Under the pieces are notes generated by a model. The model had not been told where the DNA came from and made no database searches. It saw only the letters and a list, made by a program, of their open reading frames with translations. A program made the position numbers and the translations under genes. Positions 46,040 through 55,067 of a DNA stretch of 64,000 bases are shown in pieces. Position 1 is the first letter of the stretch; every line of letters starts with the position of its first letter. The DNA is from an uncultured Clostridia bacterium (GTDB taxonomy: Bacteria; Bacillota; Clostridia; UBA1381): positions 62,001-126,000 of the forward strand of contig CAUGRT010000003.1 of the NCBI GenBank assembly GCA_959602045.1. The letters run 5' to 3'.

Positions 46040-47170
46040 CTAATTAAATAAATCTTTTACTTTATCCATAAACGATTTCTTCTTTTTATAGAATTTATCG
46101 TCATCGAATTCCTTTAAAAGCTCCTTTTGCCGTGATGTCAGATTTTTCGGAATCTCCACATCCACCGTCACATACTGGTCGCCTCTGCCGCGACCCCTCA
46201 AGAACGGGATTCCTTTCCCTCTTAAGCGGAACCGCGTTCCCGGCTGCGTTCCCTCCGGAATATCATATTCTACCGGGCCGTCCAACGTCGGCACTTTCAC
46301 CGTCGCTCCCAATGCCGCCTGTACAATCGTAATCGGCATCGTGATATAAACATCATTATCCTGCCGTCTGAACAGAGTATGCCGTCTGACGCGAATCGTT
46401 ACCAGCAAATCTCCGTTGGGGCCACCTCTGTCACCGGCTTCTCCCTGTCCCGAAAGCTGCATGGTCTGACCGTCGTCAATTCCTGCCGGAATATCAATCT
46501 CAATTGTTTTTGACTTCCGTACTCTACCCGTTCCGCGGCAATCCTTACATGGAGTTTTAATAATTTTACCCGTTCCGTGACACTCCGGACAGGTCGAAAC
46601 ATTTGTCATATATCCCAGCATTGTGCGCTGCTGCGTCTGAATCTGCCCGGTTCCGTTACAACGATGACAGGTTTCTGCCGTAGTTCCCGGTGCCGCACCG
46701 CTGCCGCCGCAGGTATCGCATTTTTCCTGTTTTACAATATTGATCTTTTTTTTACAGCCAAATGCCGCTTCTTCAAAAGAAATATCGACCACCTGGCGTA
46801 CATCCGCGCCGCGTCTTGGCCCATTTCGCCTGTTTCCGCCGCCAAATCCGCCGAAACCGCCGCCGAAAATATCACTGAATATATCGCCAAAATCAAAGCC
46901 TGCTCCGTTAAAGCCGCCACCGCCGCCGGCACCGAAGTTCGGATCAACTCCGGCATGACCGAACTGGTCGTATCGGCTTCTCTTTTCCGGATCGGATAAA
47001 ACGCCGTAGGCCTCGTTCACTTCCTTGAATTTCTCCTCGGCTTCTTTATTGCCGGGGTTTAAATCCGGGTGATATTTCTTTGCTACTTTTCTATATGCTT
47101 TTTTTAATTCATCCTCTGAGGCGTTCTTGGAAACTCCCAACACCTCATAGTAATCACGCTTATCAGCCAA
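46040..47170 (-). CDS. dnaJ: Chaperone protein DnaJ
   Basis: The 376-residue co-chaperone has the J domain with HPD (KYHPDLN), a Gly/Phe-rich linker (about residues 75-110), four zinc-binding CxxCxGxG repeats (CDTCGGSG, CHRCNGTG, CPECHGTG, CKDCRGTG) and C-terminal substrate-binding domains. It stimulates the DnaK ATPase. A TTG at 47170 is chosen as start: it gives the family N-terminus (L/M)ADKRDYYEVLG and lies 12 bases after AAAGGA, whereas an ATG at 47182 directly touches that site. It follows dnaK, with a weak hairpin between them. Confidence 0.95.
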   Translation of the reverse strand: MADKRDYYEVLGVSKNASEDELKKAYRKVAKKYHPDLNPGNKEAEEKFKEVNEAYGVLSDPEKRSRYDQFGHAGVDPNFGAGGGGGFNGAGFDFGDIFSDIFGGGFGGFGGGNRRNGPRRGADVRQVVDISFEEAAFGCKKKINIVKQEKCDTCGGSGAAPGTTAETCHRCNGTGQIQTQQRTMLGYMTNVSTCPECHGTGKIIKTPCKDCRGTGRVRKSKTIEIDIPAGIDDGQTMQLSGQGEAGDRGGPNGDLLVTIRVRRHTLFRRQDNDVYITMPITIVQAALGATVKVPTLDGPVEYDIPEGTQPGTRFRLRGKGIPFLRGRGRGDQYVTVDVEIPKNLTSRQKELLKEFDDDKFYKKKKSFMDKVKDLFN

Positions 47171-47314
47171 ATTTATACCCATTCCTTTCTAAATTGAAGG
47201 CTGAATGAAAATTTCGCAGATCGTATACTCCGGAATTTTATTCAGACTCCTCACCTACTAAAAATATATTATATAACACATCCTATGCATTTGTCAATAT
47301 CTAATTTTCATTCC

Positions 47315-47339
47315 AAAAAGGACGGACAAGCGTCCGCCC
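47315..47339 (-). terminator. Hairpin between dnaK and dnaJ
   Basis: An 8-bp stem (47320-47327 with 47332-47339) followed by five T on the minus strand could partly terminate or protect the dnaK message, giving more DnaK than DnaJ. Confidence 0.5.
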
Positions 47340-47352
47340 ATTCTGAAATGCA

Positions 47353-49224
47353 TTAGTTGTTATTATCGTTGTCAACCTCACGGTAATCAGCCTCGTACAC
47401 ATTATCGTTGCCGTTACCTGTCTGCTGAGCGCCGCCCTGTGCATTATTGAAATCATTCGTGTTAAAGCCCTGACCGCCTTGTGCACCGTTCGGGTTTGCC
47501 TGCTGATACAGTTTCTCCGATACCGCGAAGAACTTCTGCTGCAAAGCTTCGGTTGCTGCCTTGATGGCTTCTGTATCCGTACCCTTTAATGCTTCCTTAA
47601 CCTTATCAATTTCCGCCTGAACAGCATCTTTGTCTGCCGCGTCAATCTTATCAGCAACCTCATTCAAGGTCTTTTCTGACTGATAAACCATGGACTCTGC
47701 ATTGTTTCTGGTGTCAACCTCTTCCTTACGCTTCTTATCTTCTTCCGCGTACTTTTCAGCCTCTTTTACAGCTCTGTCAATATCTTCATCGGACAGATTT
47801 GTAGAAGCCGTAATCGTAATCTTCTGCTCATTGCCTGTGCCCAGATCTTTTGCTGATACATTAACGATACCGTTTGCATCAATATCAAAAGTAACTTCAA
47901 TCTGAGGAACACCTCTCGGAGCCGGAGCAATGCCTGTCAAGTTGAAACGTCCCAAGGTCTTGTTATACTGAGCCATCTCACGCTCACCCTGTAATACATG
48001 AACCTCAACGCTCGTCTGACCGTCTGCCGCTGTTGAGAAGATCTGTGACTTGTTGGTTGGAATCGTTGTATTTCTTTCAATCAGCTTTGTGAACACGCCG
48101 CCCATTGTTTCGATACCCAACGAAAGCGGAGTAACATCCAACAGAAGAACGCCGGTTTCTTCGCCGCCCAGAACGCCTGCCTGTCTTGCAGCACCTACAG
48201 CGACACACTCATCCGGGTTAATACCCTTGTGCGGTTCTTTACCCATTTCTTTCTTAACCGCTTCCTGAACAGCCGGGATTCTTGAAGAACCGCCAACCAA
48301 AAGAACTTCATCAATCTTTGACGCGCTGATGTCAGCATCTCTCATAGCATTGCGGATGCATACCAATGTTCTGTCTACCAAATCTGCTGTCAATTCGTCA
48401 AACTTTGCCTTTGTGATCGTAATATCCATATGCTTCGGGCCGGAAGCGTCTGCTGTGATAAACGGCAGATTTACATTTGAAGTAGTTGTTGTGGAAAGCT
48501 CAATCTTGGACTTCTCCGCAGCTTCCTTCAATCTCTGCATTGCCATCTTATCGCCCGACAAGTCAACGCCCTCGGACTTTTTAAACTCTGCTACAAGATA
48601 ATCAATGATTCTCTGGTCAAAGTCATCGCCGCCCAGATGGGTATCACCGTTTGTTGAAAGAACCTCAAACACGCCATCGCCGATTTCCAGAATGGAAACA
48701 TCGAACGTACCGCCGCCCAGGTCATAAACCATAATCGTCTGATCCTTATCGCTCATACCGTAAGCCAAAGCTGCTGCTGTCGGCTCGTTGATAATTCTTA
48801 ATACTTCCAAACCTGCAATCTTACCGGCATCCTTAGTTGCCTGACGCTGCGAATCATTGAAATATGCCGGAACCGTAATAACCGCCTGAGTTACCGGCTC
48901 ACCCAAATAGCTTTCCGCATCCTGCTTCAGCTTTGACAGAATCATCGCACTGATCTCCTGCGGTGTATAAGCCTTCCCGTCGATTGTAACCTTTTCGGCG
49001 GTACCCATTTTTCTCTTGATTGACATAATCGTTCTGTCAGCGTTTGTTACCGCCTGACGCTTTGCGACCTGTCCTACAATTCTTTCTCCGTCCTTTTGGA
49101 ACGCAACAACCGAAGGGGTTGTTCTGGCGCCCTCGCTATTGGTGATAACGTTGGGGCTGCCGCCCTCCATAACCGCAACACAGCTGTTTGTTGTTCCTAA
49201 GTCTATACCTATAATCTTTCCCAT
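47353..49224 (-). CDS. dnaK: Chaperone protein DnaK (Hsp70)
   Basis: The 623-residue protein begins MGKIIGIDLGTTNSCVAVMEGG and carries the Hsp70 signatures VYDLGGGTFDVSIL and VLLVGGSSRIPAVQEAV, the ATPase domain to about residue 360, then the substrate-binding domain (LSLGIETMGGVFTKLIERNTTIP) and a helical lid with a Gly/Gln/Asn-rich tail. It binds unfolded proteins with DnaJ and GrpE. It is third in the hrcA-grpE-dnaK-dnaJ operon, 62 bases after grpE, with a strong AGGAGG site. Confidence 0.98.
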   Translation of the reverse strand: MGKIIGIDLGTTNSCVAVMEGGSPNVITNSEGARTTPSVVAFQKDGERIVGQVAKRQAVTNADRTIMSIKRKMGTAEKVTIDGKAYTPQEISAMILSKLKQDAESYLGEPVTQAVITVPAYFNDSQRQATKDAGKIAGLEVLRIINEPTAAALAYGMSDKDQTIMVYDLGGGTFDVSILEIGDGVFEVLSTNGDTHLGGDDFDQRIIDYLVAEFKKSEGVDLSGDKMAMQRLKEAAEKSKIELSTTTTSNVNLPFITADASGPKHMDITITKAKFDELTADLVDRTLVCIRNAMRDADISASKIDEVLLVGGSSRIPAVQEAVKKEMGKEPHKGINPDECVAVGAARQAGVLGGEETGVLLLDVTPLSLGIETMGGVFTKLIERNTTIPTNKSQIFSTAADGQTSVEVHVLQGEREMAQYNKTLGRFNLTGIAPAPRGVPQIEVTFDIDANGIVNVSAKDLGTGNEQKITITASTNLSDEDIDRAVKEAEKYAEEDKKRKEEVDTRNNAESMVYQSEKTLNEVADKIDAADKDAVQAEIDKVKEALKGTDTEAIKAATEALQQKFFAVSEKLYQQANPNGAQGGQGFNTNDFNNAQGGAQQTGNGNDNVYEADYREVDNDNNN

Positions 49225-49286
49225 TGTCTTTTCCTCCTCAATAATTACATTTTATTTTTACAATATGATTGAATAGTATATTGAAA

Positions 49287-49802
49287 TCAGTTTGCTACTT
49301 TTACCATCGAATGTCGTACAACACGACCGGAATCGTATATGTAGCCTTTCATAAATTCCTCAACTACAGTATTGTCATCCACCGTTTCATCCTCAATATG
49401 CATTACCGCATTATGAAGATTCGGGTCAAATTGCTCGCCGACCGCTTGAATCGGTTTTACCTTCAGCTTTGTCAGTGAATCGTTGAACTGTTTCATTACC
49501 ATTTCAACGCCCTCTTTCAGCTTCTTGGCATCCTCCGAATCCACCTCGGTCTGCAAGGCTCTTTCCAGATTATCTCCGATCGGGAGAAGCTCCGCAACCG
49601 CGTCAATAACCGCGTCCGCATAGCGTGCGTCCTTTTCGCGCTGCGTTCTTTTCTGGTAATTATCATATTCGGCATAAAGCCTCATATATTTATCAGACTG
49701 CTCACGAAGCTTTTCTTCCAGTTCCTCCTCTTTTGATTTTTCGGGAGCCGTTTCTGCCTCGTCAACAGTTTCTTGCTGATTTTCTTTAATCTCCTCTGCC
49801 AT
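49287..49802 (-). CDS. grpE: Nucleotide exchange factor GrpE
   Basis: The 171-residue protein has an acidic, coiled-coil N-terminal half (EEELEEKLREQSDKYMRLYAEYDNYQKRTQREK) and the GrpE C-terminal beta domain (KVKPIQAVGEQFDPNLHNAVMHIED, then VVEEFMKGYIYDSGRVVRHSMVKVAN). It releases ADP from DnaK. It lies 21 bases after hrcA in the heat-shock operon, with AAGGAGG upstream of its ATG. Confidence 0.96.
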   Translation of the reverse strand: MAEEIKENQQETVDEAETAPEKSKEEELEEKLREQSDKYMRLYAEYDNYQKRTQREKDARYADAVIDAVAELLPIGDNLERALQTEVDSEDAKKLKEGVEMVMKQFNDSLTKLKVKPIQAVGEQFDPNLHNAVMHIEDETVDDNTVVEEFMKGYIYDSGRVVRHSMVKVAN

Positions 49803-49823
49803 TTATCCTTCGCCTCCTTTATT

Positions 49824-50852
49824 TCATTCCAGATAATATTTCAATATTTTATCAATTTCTTTCGAAATCACATCCAAGCTCGCAAACACTTTTGCATAAT
49901 CCATCCTTTTCGGCCCGATTACACCCAGCTTGCCGGCTTTCTTATCCCCCAGTGCATAATTCACCGTAACCAGAGAACAATCCTTTAAAATATCAACGCC
50001 GTTCTCTTTTCCGATTTTTGCACGAACTCCTTCTTCGTCCTCGGCACTTGCCAAAAGTTTTAAGCTTTCCTTATCTTCAAGGAAATTAAAAATCTCACGT
50101 GCCTTATCCAAATCCGAATATTCGGGATACTTTAAAATGGATTTTGCGTTATTAATGTAAATATCACTGTCATTCATGGAACTGATCGTTTCATAAACGA
50201 AATGCAGGATATTAATCAAAATCTGTACCGGCAAATCCATTTTCGACTCAATCTCTTTCTGAATTTCTTCGATTTTCAGAAAGTCAATATCATCTGCACT
50301 CAACTCCGTTAAATGCTTATTCAAAACAGCCGCAATCTCTGAACACTGTTCTGCGTTAATATCCGCATGAATCACCCGGCTGCCTACCGTAAGCGTTACC
50401 ACAACCAACATCACCATGTTGTAGCCCACCGGAACAAGATCAATCTTTTTAATCTTTGACCCCTTTCCCGGAGTGGTAACGAAAGTTGTATAATCCGTCA
50501 GCGATGAGGTCAGAATCCCGGCACGCTTGATAATATTTTCAAGCTGAACCACCCGATTCTCCAACGCCTCCTGCAACCGATTAATGGCTTCGACTCCAAG
50601 CTGATACTTTCGCATCAAAGAGTTGACATAAAATCGGTATCCTTCATCCGAAGGAACTCTGCCTGCCGAAGTGTGCGGCTGAATCAGATAACCCATCTCC
50701 TCCAAATCCGCCATCTCATTTCGAATGGTCGCACTCGAAAGTCCCAGGCTCTCTTTCTTTGAAATGGCTCTCGACCCCACAGGCTCCGCAGTGCCGATAT
50801 ATTCGTCAATTATCGCCTGTAGGATTTTCCTCTTTCTTTCACTCAAATCCAT
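49824..50852 (-). CDS. hrcA: Heat-inducible transcription repressor HrcA
   Basis: The 342-residue protein has the winged-helix N-terminus (SERKRKILQAIIDEYIGTAEPVGSRAIS, SSATIRNEMADLEEMGYL) and the QPHTSAGRVPSDEGYRFYVN segment of HrcA. It represses class I heat-shock genes by binding CIRCE and is itself helped by GroEL in known systems. A perfect CIRCE lies 28 bases upstream of its ATG, so the operon is autoregulated. Confidence 0.97.
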   Translation of the reverse strand: MDLSERKRKILQAIIDEYIGTAEPVGSRAISKKESLGLSSATIRNEMADLEEMGYLIQPHTSAGRVPSDEGYRFYVNSLMRKYQLGVEAINRLQEALENRVVQLENIIKRAGILTSSLTDYTTFVTTPGKGSKIKKIDLVPVGYNMVMLVVVTLTVGSRVIHADINAEQCSEIAAVLNKHLTELSADDIDFLKIEEIQKEIESKMDLPVQILINILHFVYETISSMNDSDIYINNAKSILKYPEYSDLDKAREIFNFLEDKESLKLLASAEDEEGVRAKIGKENGVDILKDCSLVTVNYALGDKKAGKLGVIGPKRMDYAKVFASLDVISKEIDKILKYYLE

Positions 50853-50879
50853 TCGGCTTCATCTCCTTATTTCAGGCTA

Positions 50880-50906
50880 TTAGCACTCAACTTTAATGAG
50901 TGCTAA
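50880..50906. promoter_or_regulatory. CIRCE operator of the heat-shock operon
   Basis: TTAGCACTC (50880-50888), a 9-base spacer and GAGTGCTAA (50898-50906) match the HrcA operator perfectly. Confidence 0.97.
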
Positions 50907-50919
50907 TAACTATATTTAT

Positions 50920-50948
50920 AAGATACCACTATCTTCATGGATTGTCAA
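50920..50948 (-). promoter_or_regulatory. Promoter of the hrcA-grpE-dnaK-dnaJ operon
   Basis: On the minus strand TTGACA (50943-50948) and TATCTT (50920-50925) are 17 bases apart; transcription would begin just before the CIRCE. Confidence 0.8.
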
Positions 50949-50985
50949 GTGATTTTTTGATTTTTCATAAAATGTTCACAATTAT

Positions 50986-52092
50986 TCACAAATTCATCAT
51001 AAACTCACACATCACACTGTTGGAAACATCCATCCCTCTCGGCGTTAAACGATAAAAGCCGTCCTGTTCCGTCAACAACCCCAGCTTGATAAACCGTTCC
51101 GTTTGCTTTGGGAATAACGCCTGCACCGAAACGCCGAAGCGTTTTTGAAATTCCTTTTCACTGACGCCGTTTGTCTTGCGCAATCCCAGCATCATAAATT
51201 CCGAAATTTCATCCGACCGCGTCAGAATCGACTCTTCCCTTTGATTGCCGGTCATATACTGGCGGATATTGCTGCTGTTTGAGAAACGCCGCTTTCCGAT
51301 ATAGCTGTGTGCCGCTGCTCCCAATCCGATATATTCGTCACAATCCCAATACTTCAAATTCTGTCTGCATTGAAATCCGGGCTTTGCGAAATTTGAAATT
51401 TCATATTGCATAAAGCCATGCTGTTCCAAAAAACGTACTGCAAAGTGATACATTTCCCGATCGGTATCTTCATCCGGGAATGTCAGCTTTCCGTTTGCGG
51501 CAGCCTGCTCCAAAGGCGTTCCCTCCTCCAAGATCAGACTGTATGCACTGATATGGGTAATCGGGAGAGATACGGCTATGTTCAGGTTTTTTTGCAGACT
51601 TGCCGGAGTCTGACCCGGAAGTGCGGTCATAAGATCAATGTTGATATTGGAAACGCCCCATTGATGAAGTTCACAAACAGTATTATATGCCGTTTGCGCA
51701 TTGTGTATTCTGCCAATCGTCTTTAACTCACCATCATCAAACGATTGAACCCCAACGCTGATACGATTCACTCCGCCGGCTAAAAGCGCCGATATTTTAT
51801 CTTTTGTCACTGTTCCCGGATTGCTCTCACAAGTACATTCCGCATCGGCAGACCATCGAAAAATCCCTTGTAAGCTTTGCAGCAGCTCCTCCAAAAGTTT
51901 CGGCGGCAATACGGTTGGTGTTCCGCCCCCTAAAAATACGGAATCCACCTTTTCGCCGCGATATTCTTCCGCCTCGCGGATCACCGCATGAACATAATCC
52001 CGAAACAGTTCTTCACCGTGTGGAATGGATACAAAGTCACAATACGCACACTTTTGAACGCAAAACGGAATATGAATATAGAGTCCTTTCAT
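50986..52092 (-). CDS. hemW: Radical SAM heme chaperone HemW-like protein
   Basis: The 368-residue protein begins MKGLYIHIPFCVQKCAYCDF, with the radical SAM Cys11, Cys15 and Cys18 followed by Phe, and has the GGGTPT and ESNPGTVT segments of the HemN/HemW family. HemW inserts heme into target proteins; older annotations call it oxygen-independent coproporphyrinogen III oxidase. It lies upstream of hrcA, as in many Firmicutes, but the hrcA promoter and CIRCE between them give separate control. The ATG follows GGAGATAAG. Confidence 0.9.
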   Translation of the reverse strand: MKGLYIHIPFCVQKCAYCDFVSIPHGEELFRDYVHAVIREAEEYRGEKVDSVFLGGGTPTVLPPKLLEELLQSLQGIFRWSADAECTCESNPGTVTKDKISALLAGGVNRISVGVQSFDDGELKTIGRIHNAQTAYNTVCELHQWGVSNINIDLMTALPGQTPASLQKNLNIAVSLPITHISAYSLILEEGTPLEQAAANGKLTFPDEDTDREMYHFAVRFLEQHGFMQYEISNFAKPGFQCRQNLKYWDCDEYIGLGAAAHSYIGKRRFSNSSNIRQYMTGNQREESILTRSDEISEFMMLGLRKTNGVSEKEFQKRFGVSVQALFPKQTERFIKLGLLTEQDGFYRLTPRGMDVSNSVMCEFMMNL

Positions 52093-52116
52093 TTCTTATC
52101 TCCATTCTCGCAACGC

Positions 52117-52153
52117 AAAAACAGCGCTGTTAACCAACAGCGCCGCTCTTTTT
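52117..52153. terminator. Terminator after the CD1247-type gene
   Basis: An 8-bp perfect stem (52124-52131 with 52136-52143) has a run of A before it and T after it, so it can act in both directions. It overlaps the spacer before hemW. Confidence 0.65.
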
Positions 52154-52159
52154 AATGAA

Positions 52160-52681
52160 TTATTCCTCGTCCTCATCATCATGATTATGATCATGGCAAC
52201 CGCAGTCACAGTCATAATCAATTTCAAGTTCTATTTTCTTATGACAATTCGGACAAATGATTGTGCTTTCCTCGTCAAGCATATCAAAATCAATCATGAC
52301 ATCCTCGCCGCAGTTGGGACACTCCAACTCAAAAAGTTCGCTGTCCTCATCCTCTTCATCGTCATCATAATCCATATCGTCATATTCATCGTAATCATCC
52401 GAATCATCAAACGACATATCCTCGTCCTCATCTTCGTACAACGAATATAAATCATCGACATCGTCCGATACCACGCATAAGCTTTCATCCAACTCATTCA
52501 CTTCTTCATGCAACTCGTCCACGCGCACATCTACAGAAGCCAATTCATCTACAATCTGATCAACAACGTCAATCAGCTGTGAAATTAATCTTCCCTCGTC
52601 GCTCTTGTCCGAAAGCTTGATTCCGTCAGCTAAGCCTTTAATATAGGATACTTTTTTAATTAAGTCCTGATTATCCATCAT
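52160..52681 (-). CDS. CD1247-type acidic protein with zinc ribbon
   Basis: The 173-residue protein has an N-terminal helical region (DLIKKVSYIKGLADGIKLSD, then SQLIDVVDQIVDELASVDVR) that matches the N-terminal domain named after Clostridioides difficile CD1247. A strongly acidic stretch of about 30 residues follows, then a zinc ribbon with two CPNC pairs (CPNCGED and CPNCHKK), and a tail CDCGCHDHNHDDEDEE that could bind metal. Function is unknown. ATG 52681 has AAAGGA nine bases upstream; the next codon is also ATG. It follows efp by 35 bases and is probably cotranscribed with it. Confidence 0.8.
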   Translation of the reverse strand: MMDNQDLIKKVSYIKGLADGIKLSDKSDEGRLISQLIDVVDQIVDELASVDVRVDELHEEVNELDESLCVVSDDVDDLYSLYEDEDEDMSFDDSDDYDEYDDMDYDDDEEDEDSELFELECPNCGEDVMIDFDMLDEESTIICPNCHKKIELEIDYDCDCGCHDHNHDDEDEE

Positions 52682-52716
52682 TATAACCATTCCTTTCCCT
52701 ATCTGCAATAGATGTC

Positions 52717-53280
52717 TTACTTATTTACTCTTTCCATGTATTCACCGGTTCTGGTATCTACACGAATAATATCGGAACCATCTACAAACAGCGGAACCTG
52801 AATAACGGCTCCCGTTTCCAATGTTGCCGGCTTTGTTGCACCGGTTGCGGTATTACCTGCAAAGCCCGGCTCTGTTTCTGTGATTGCCAGCTCTACAAAT
52901 GTCGGCGGCTCAACACCGAATACATTGCCCTTGTAAGACATGATACGACATATATCGTTTTCCTTTACGAACTTCATCTGTTCTTCAATCTCAGACTTTG
53001 CAATATCCAACATGTCGAAAGTTTCATTATCCATGAAATGATAGAAATCATCATCCCCATAGGAATAAGACATATCCTTTCTGTCAATATGCGCTTCCTC
53101 GAATTTCTCTGTCGGACGGAAAGTTTTTTCAACCACACCGCCGTTTATAATATTCTTCAGCTTTGTTCTTACAAACGCCGCGCCTTTACCGGGCTTAACG
53201 TGCTGAAACTCAACAATTTGATAAACGTTTCCGTCATGCTCAAATGTTCTTCCATTTCTGAATTCACCTGCTGTAATCAT
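52717..53280 (-). CDS. efp: Elongation factor P
   Basis: The 187-residue protein has the three EF-P beta domains: an N-terminal KOW-like domain with the loop VKPGKGAAFVR, a middle OB domain, and the C-terminal signature GDIIRVDTRTGEYMERV-like ending. The loop residue that is modified in bacteria is Lys32 here, as in Escherichia coli and Bacillus. EF-P rescues ribosomes stalled at polyproline. No modification gene (epmA, earP) is adjacent. It has its own promoter (53397-53425) and a possibly structured leader. Confidence 0.96.
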   Translation of the reverse strand: MITAGEFRNGRTFEHDGNVYQIVEFQHVKPGKGAAFVRTKLKNIINGGVVEKTFRPTEKFEEAHIDRKDMSYSYGDDDFYHFMDNETFDMLDIAKSEIEEQMKFVKENDICRIMSYKGNVFGVEPPTFVELAITETEPGFAGNTATGATKPATLETGAVIQVPLFVDGSDIIRVDTRTGEYMERVNK

Positions 53281-53606
53281 ATAAGAATCCTCCTAAGTAA
53301 TTTTATAGTCCGGTGTAATTGCAAGGACAGCGTCTGATCCCAGACCCGATTTTTGAATGACAATATTTCGCAATTACCCAAATAGCATATATTTCTATTG
53401 TAATATACTTTACCGCAAAAGTCAAGTGATTTTCGGATTTTTTTGCTCCGGCTGTCAAAAAAATCTTATAAACCTCCAAAAATCGCAGTTTCAAAGGCTT
53501 CATAAAATCCGCTGATTGCGGCGGCTCCTATACAGTATACCCTTTTGAGAATGATAAAATTCAGTAATCCGAACACGGTGCTGAGAAATTTCAGAACTTT
53601 GCCTGT
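53281..53606. other. Spacer with efp leader, no gene
   Basis: The efp leader (minus strand) holds an outer 8-bp perfect inverted repeat (GTAATTGC at 53315-53322 and its complement at 53370-53377) around an inner 5-bp hairpin (GTCTG/CAGAC near 53332-53345). Beyond the promoter, about 53430-53606 contains A/T-rich sequence between the promoter and the end of the DUF4179 gene in which I see nothing. Confidence 0.5.
53397..53425 (-). promoter_or_regulatory. efp: Promoter of efp
   Basis: On the minus strand TTGACT (53420-53425) and TACAAT (53397-53402) are 17 bases apart. Confidence 0.75.
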
Positions 53607-55067
53607 CTATTGCAAATCAACCACCACCGCTTTATCAAAATTCAAGTGTATATAATCGGTGTCAAACGTTCCCAGAACCTTGAATTTTTTTCTCAGATTT
53701 TCTGCGCTTACGCTGTCGTCCGTCGGAAGATGATTGCCCTCATCATCCAGCGGATCATAGACATAGCGTGCGGTATAGGTTCCGTTTTTCTGATGTACAT
53801 CCGTCATCTGCACCCATGACAGCTTTTCGCTTGTCATTACATCTTCACCGTTTTCGTCAAGGAATAAAAATCCCGGATCATACAAAACAAAACCGTCTTT
53901 ATAATAATCAACATCAACCTCGCCATCCGAAAAACGAACTCCCGTTACCACAACATTGCCGTAATCGCTGACTTTATAAGAAATCGGATACGTTCCGATC
54001 GCTTGCTTGAGCACCTCAATCTCCTCCCGATTGTCGGTGTCATATTCAATCGGCACAAATTTCAGCTGTTTGATAGCAGCGTCTGCTTTTAGAAATTCAA
54101 AAGAATTTTTCACTTCTCTTTCAGGGCTTGCCGTCAAACCGCTGTTTATAATATCCAAGCTTCGGTTATTTTCATCAAATAATGCGAATCCGTCGATATT
54201 CATATTATCATCCTCTCCGATGGGCGGCGTTTTCAAAACCACTTGATTGCCGAATGGAGAAAATACTGCTTTTTCCACCTCCGAACCGTTCCACAGTTTT
54301 TGATGAATCTCCTTGGTAACGCTGTTCAGCTTAACAGCTGATTTATCAATATCCGCACTGACATAGAGGATTTTGCTTTTTTCCTCGTCGCTCAGCGTTG
54401 CCCCCGGCTGATAGAAGTCCCCGAAAGCGTCAAAACGGCTGAGATCCAGTACCGCATTTTCATTCATTCCCAACAATTCAATCTTAAAATGATCCGGAAT
54501 TTCCCGTGTGGCGACACTGAATTTTTGCACAGCCTTGTACGTTCTGTTATCTGCAAAATAGGAATCCCACATTGAATTGTTGCCGCTCGCCACCTGCCCG
54601 TCAATCATGCAGTCCACCCAAGTGCTGCCTTGCATCCCCTCCGGTTTTTCCGGAGTGCCGCCTGTGAAAAACGGTTCTCCGTCCGTGGTCACGGTATAGA
54701 ACACATGCACAAAATTATCGTCTGCCGAAACATTATCCAGTGTCAGCGTATACCCGTCTTTGGTGACGCTTGCACCGATTGCGCTGTTGTATTGGTTCAG
54801 TGTATCAATGTCCGTCACTTCCACTGCCTGCGTATTTTTAAAATAATCAATCACGCTGCCGATGGCTTCCTGTCCCACCGGCGATGCCGCAAAAGCCGTT
54901 GTCAGGCACAATGCCGCCGCACAAATTATTACCGCCGTTGCCTTGCGTGTTCTTTTAATCGTAGTCTGCTTCATTTCTCTTTCCTCTATCCTTTCCCAAA
55001 TTCTATCCTTTAAATCCTCGTCTGCTTTAATTCTCGAAAAAGCGCTGTTTAAATCATGCTCATACAT
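53607..55067 (-). CDS. DUF4179 membrane protein, probable anti-sigma factor
   Basis: The 486-residue protein has a short cytoplasmic N-terminus (about 40 residues), one membrane helix (about 43-61) and a large extracellular domain, starting with a DUF4179-like region (GQEAIGSVIDYFKNTQA, DGYTLTLDNVSADDNFVHVFYTV). Such proteins are encoded after ECF sigma factors in Firmicutes and are thought to hold them at the membrane. Its ATG overlaps the end of the sigma gene by eight bases, so the two are translationally coupled. The signal it senses is unknown. Confidence 0.82.
   Translation of the reverse strand: MYEHDLNSAFSRIKADEDLKDRIWERIEEREMKQTTIKRTRKATAVIICAAALCLTTAFAASPVGQEAIGSVIDYFKNTQAVEVTDIDTLNQYNSAIGASVTKDGYTLTLDNVSADDNFVHVFYTVTTDGEPFFTGGTPEKPEGMQGSTWVDCMIDGQVASGNNSMWDSYFADNRTYKAVQKFSVATREIPDHFKIELLGMNENAVLDLSRFDAFGDFYQPGATLSDEEKSKILYVSADIDKSAVKLNSVTKEIHQKLWNGSEVEKAVFSPFGNQVVLKTPPIGEDDNMNIDGFALFDENNRSLDIINSGLTASPEREVKNSFEFLKADAAIKQLKFVPIEYDTDNREEIEVLKQAIGTYPISYKVSDYGNVVVTGVRFSDGEVDVDYYKDGFVLYDPGFLFLDENGEDVMTSEKLSWVQMTDVHQKNGTYTARYVYDPLDDEGNHLPTDDSVSAENLRKKFKVLGTFDTDYIHLNFDKAVVVDLQ

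Noticed and set aside
47171..47182. ATG at 47182 as the dnaJ start
   Set aside because: The ribosome binding site touches this ATG; the TTG 12 bases later has proper spacing and gives the usual DnaJ N-terminus.
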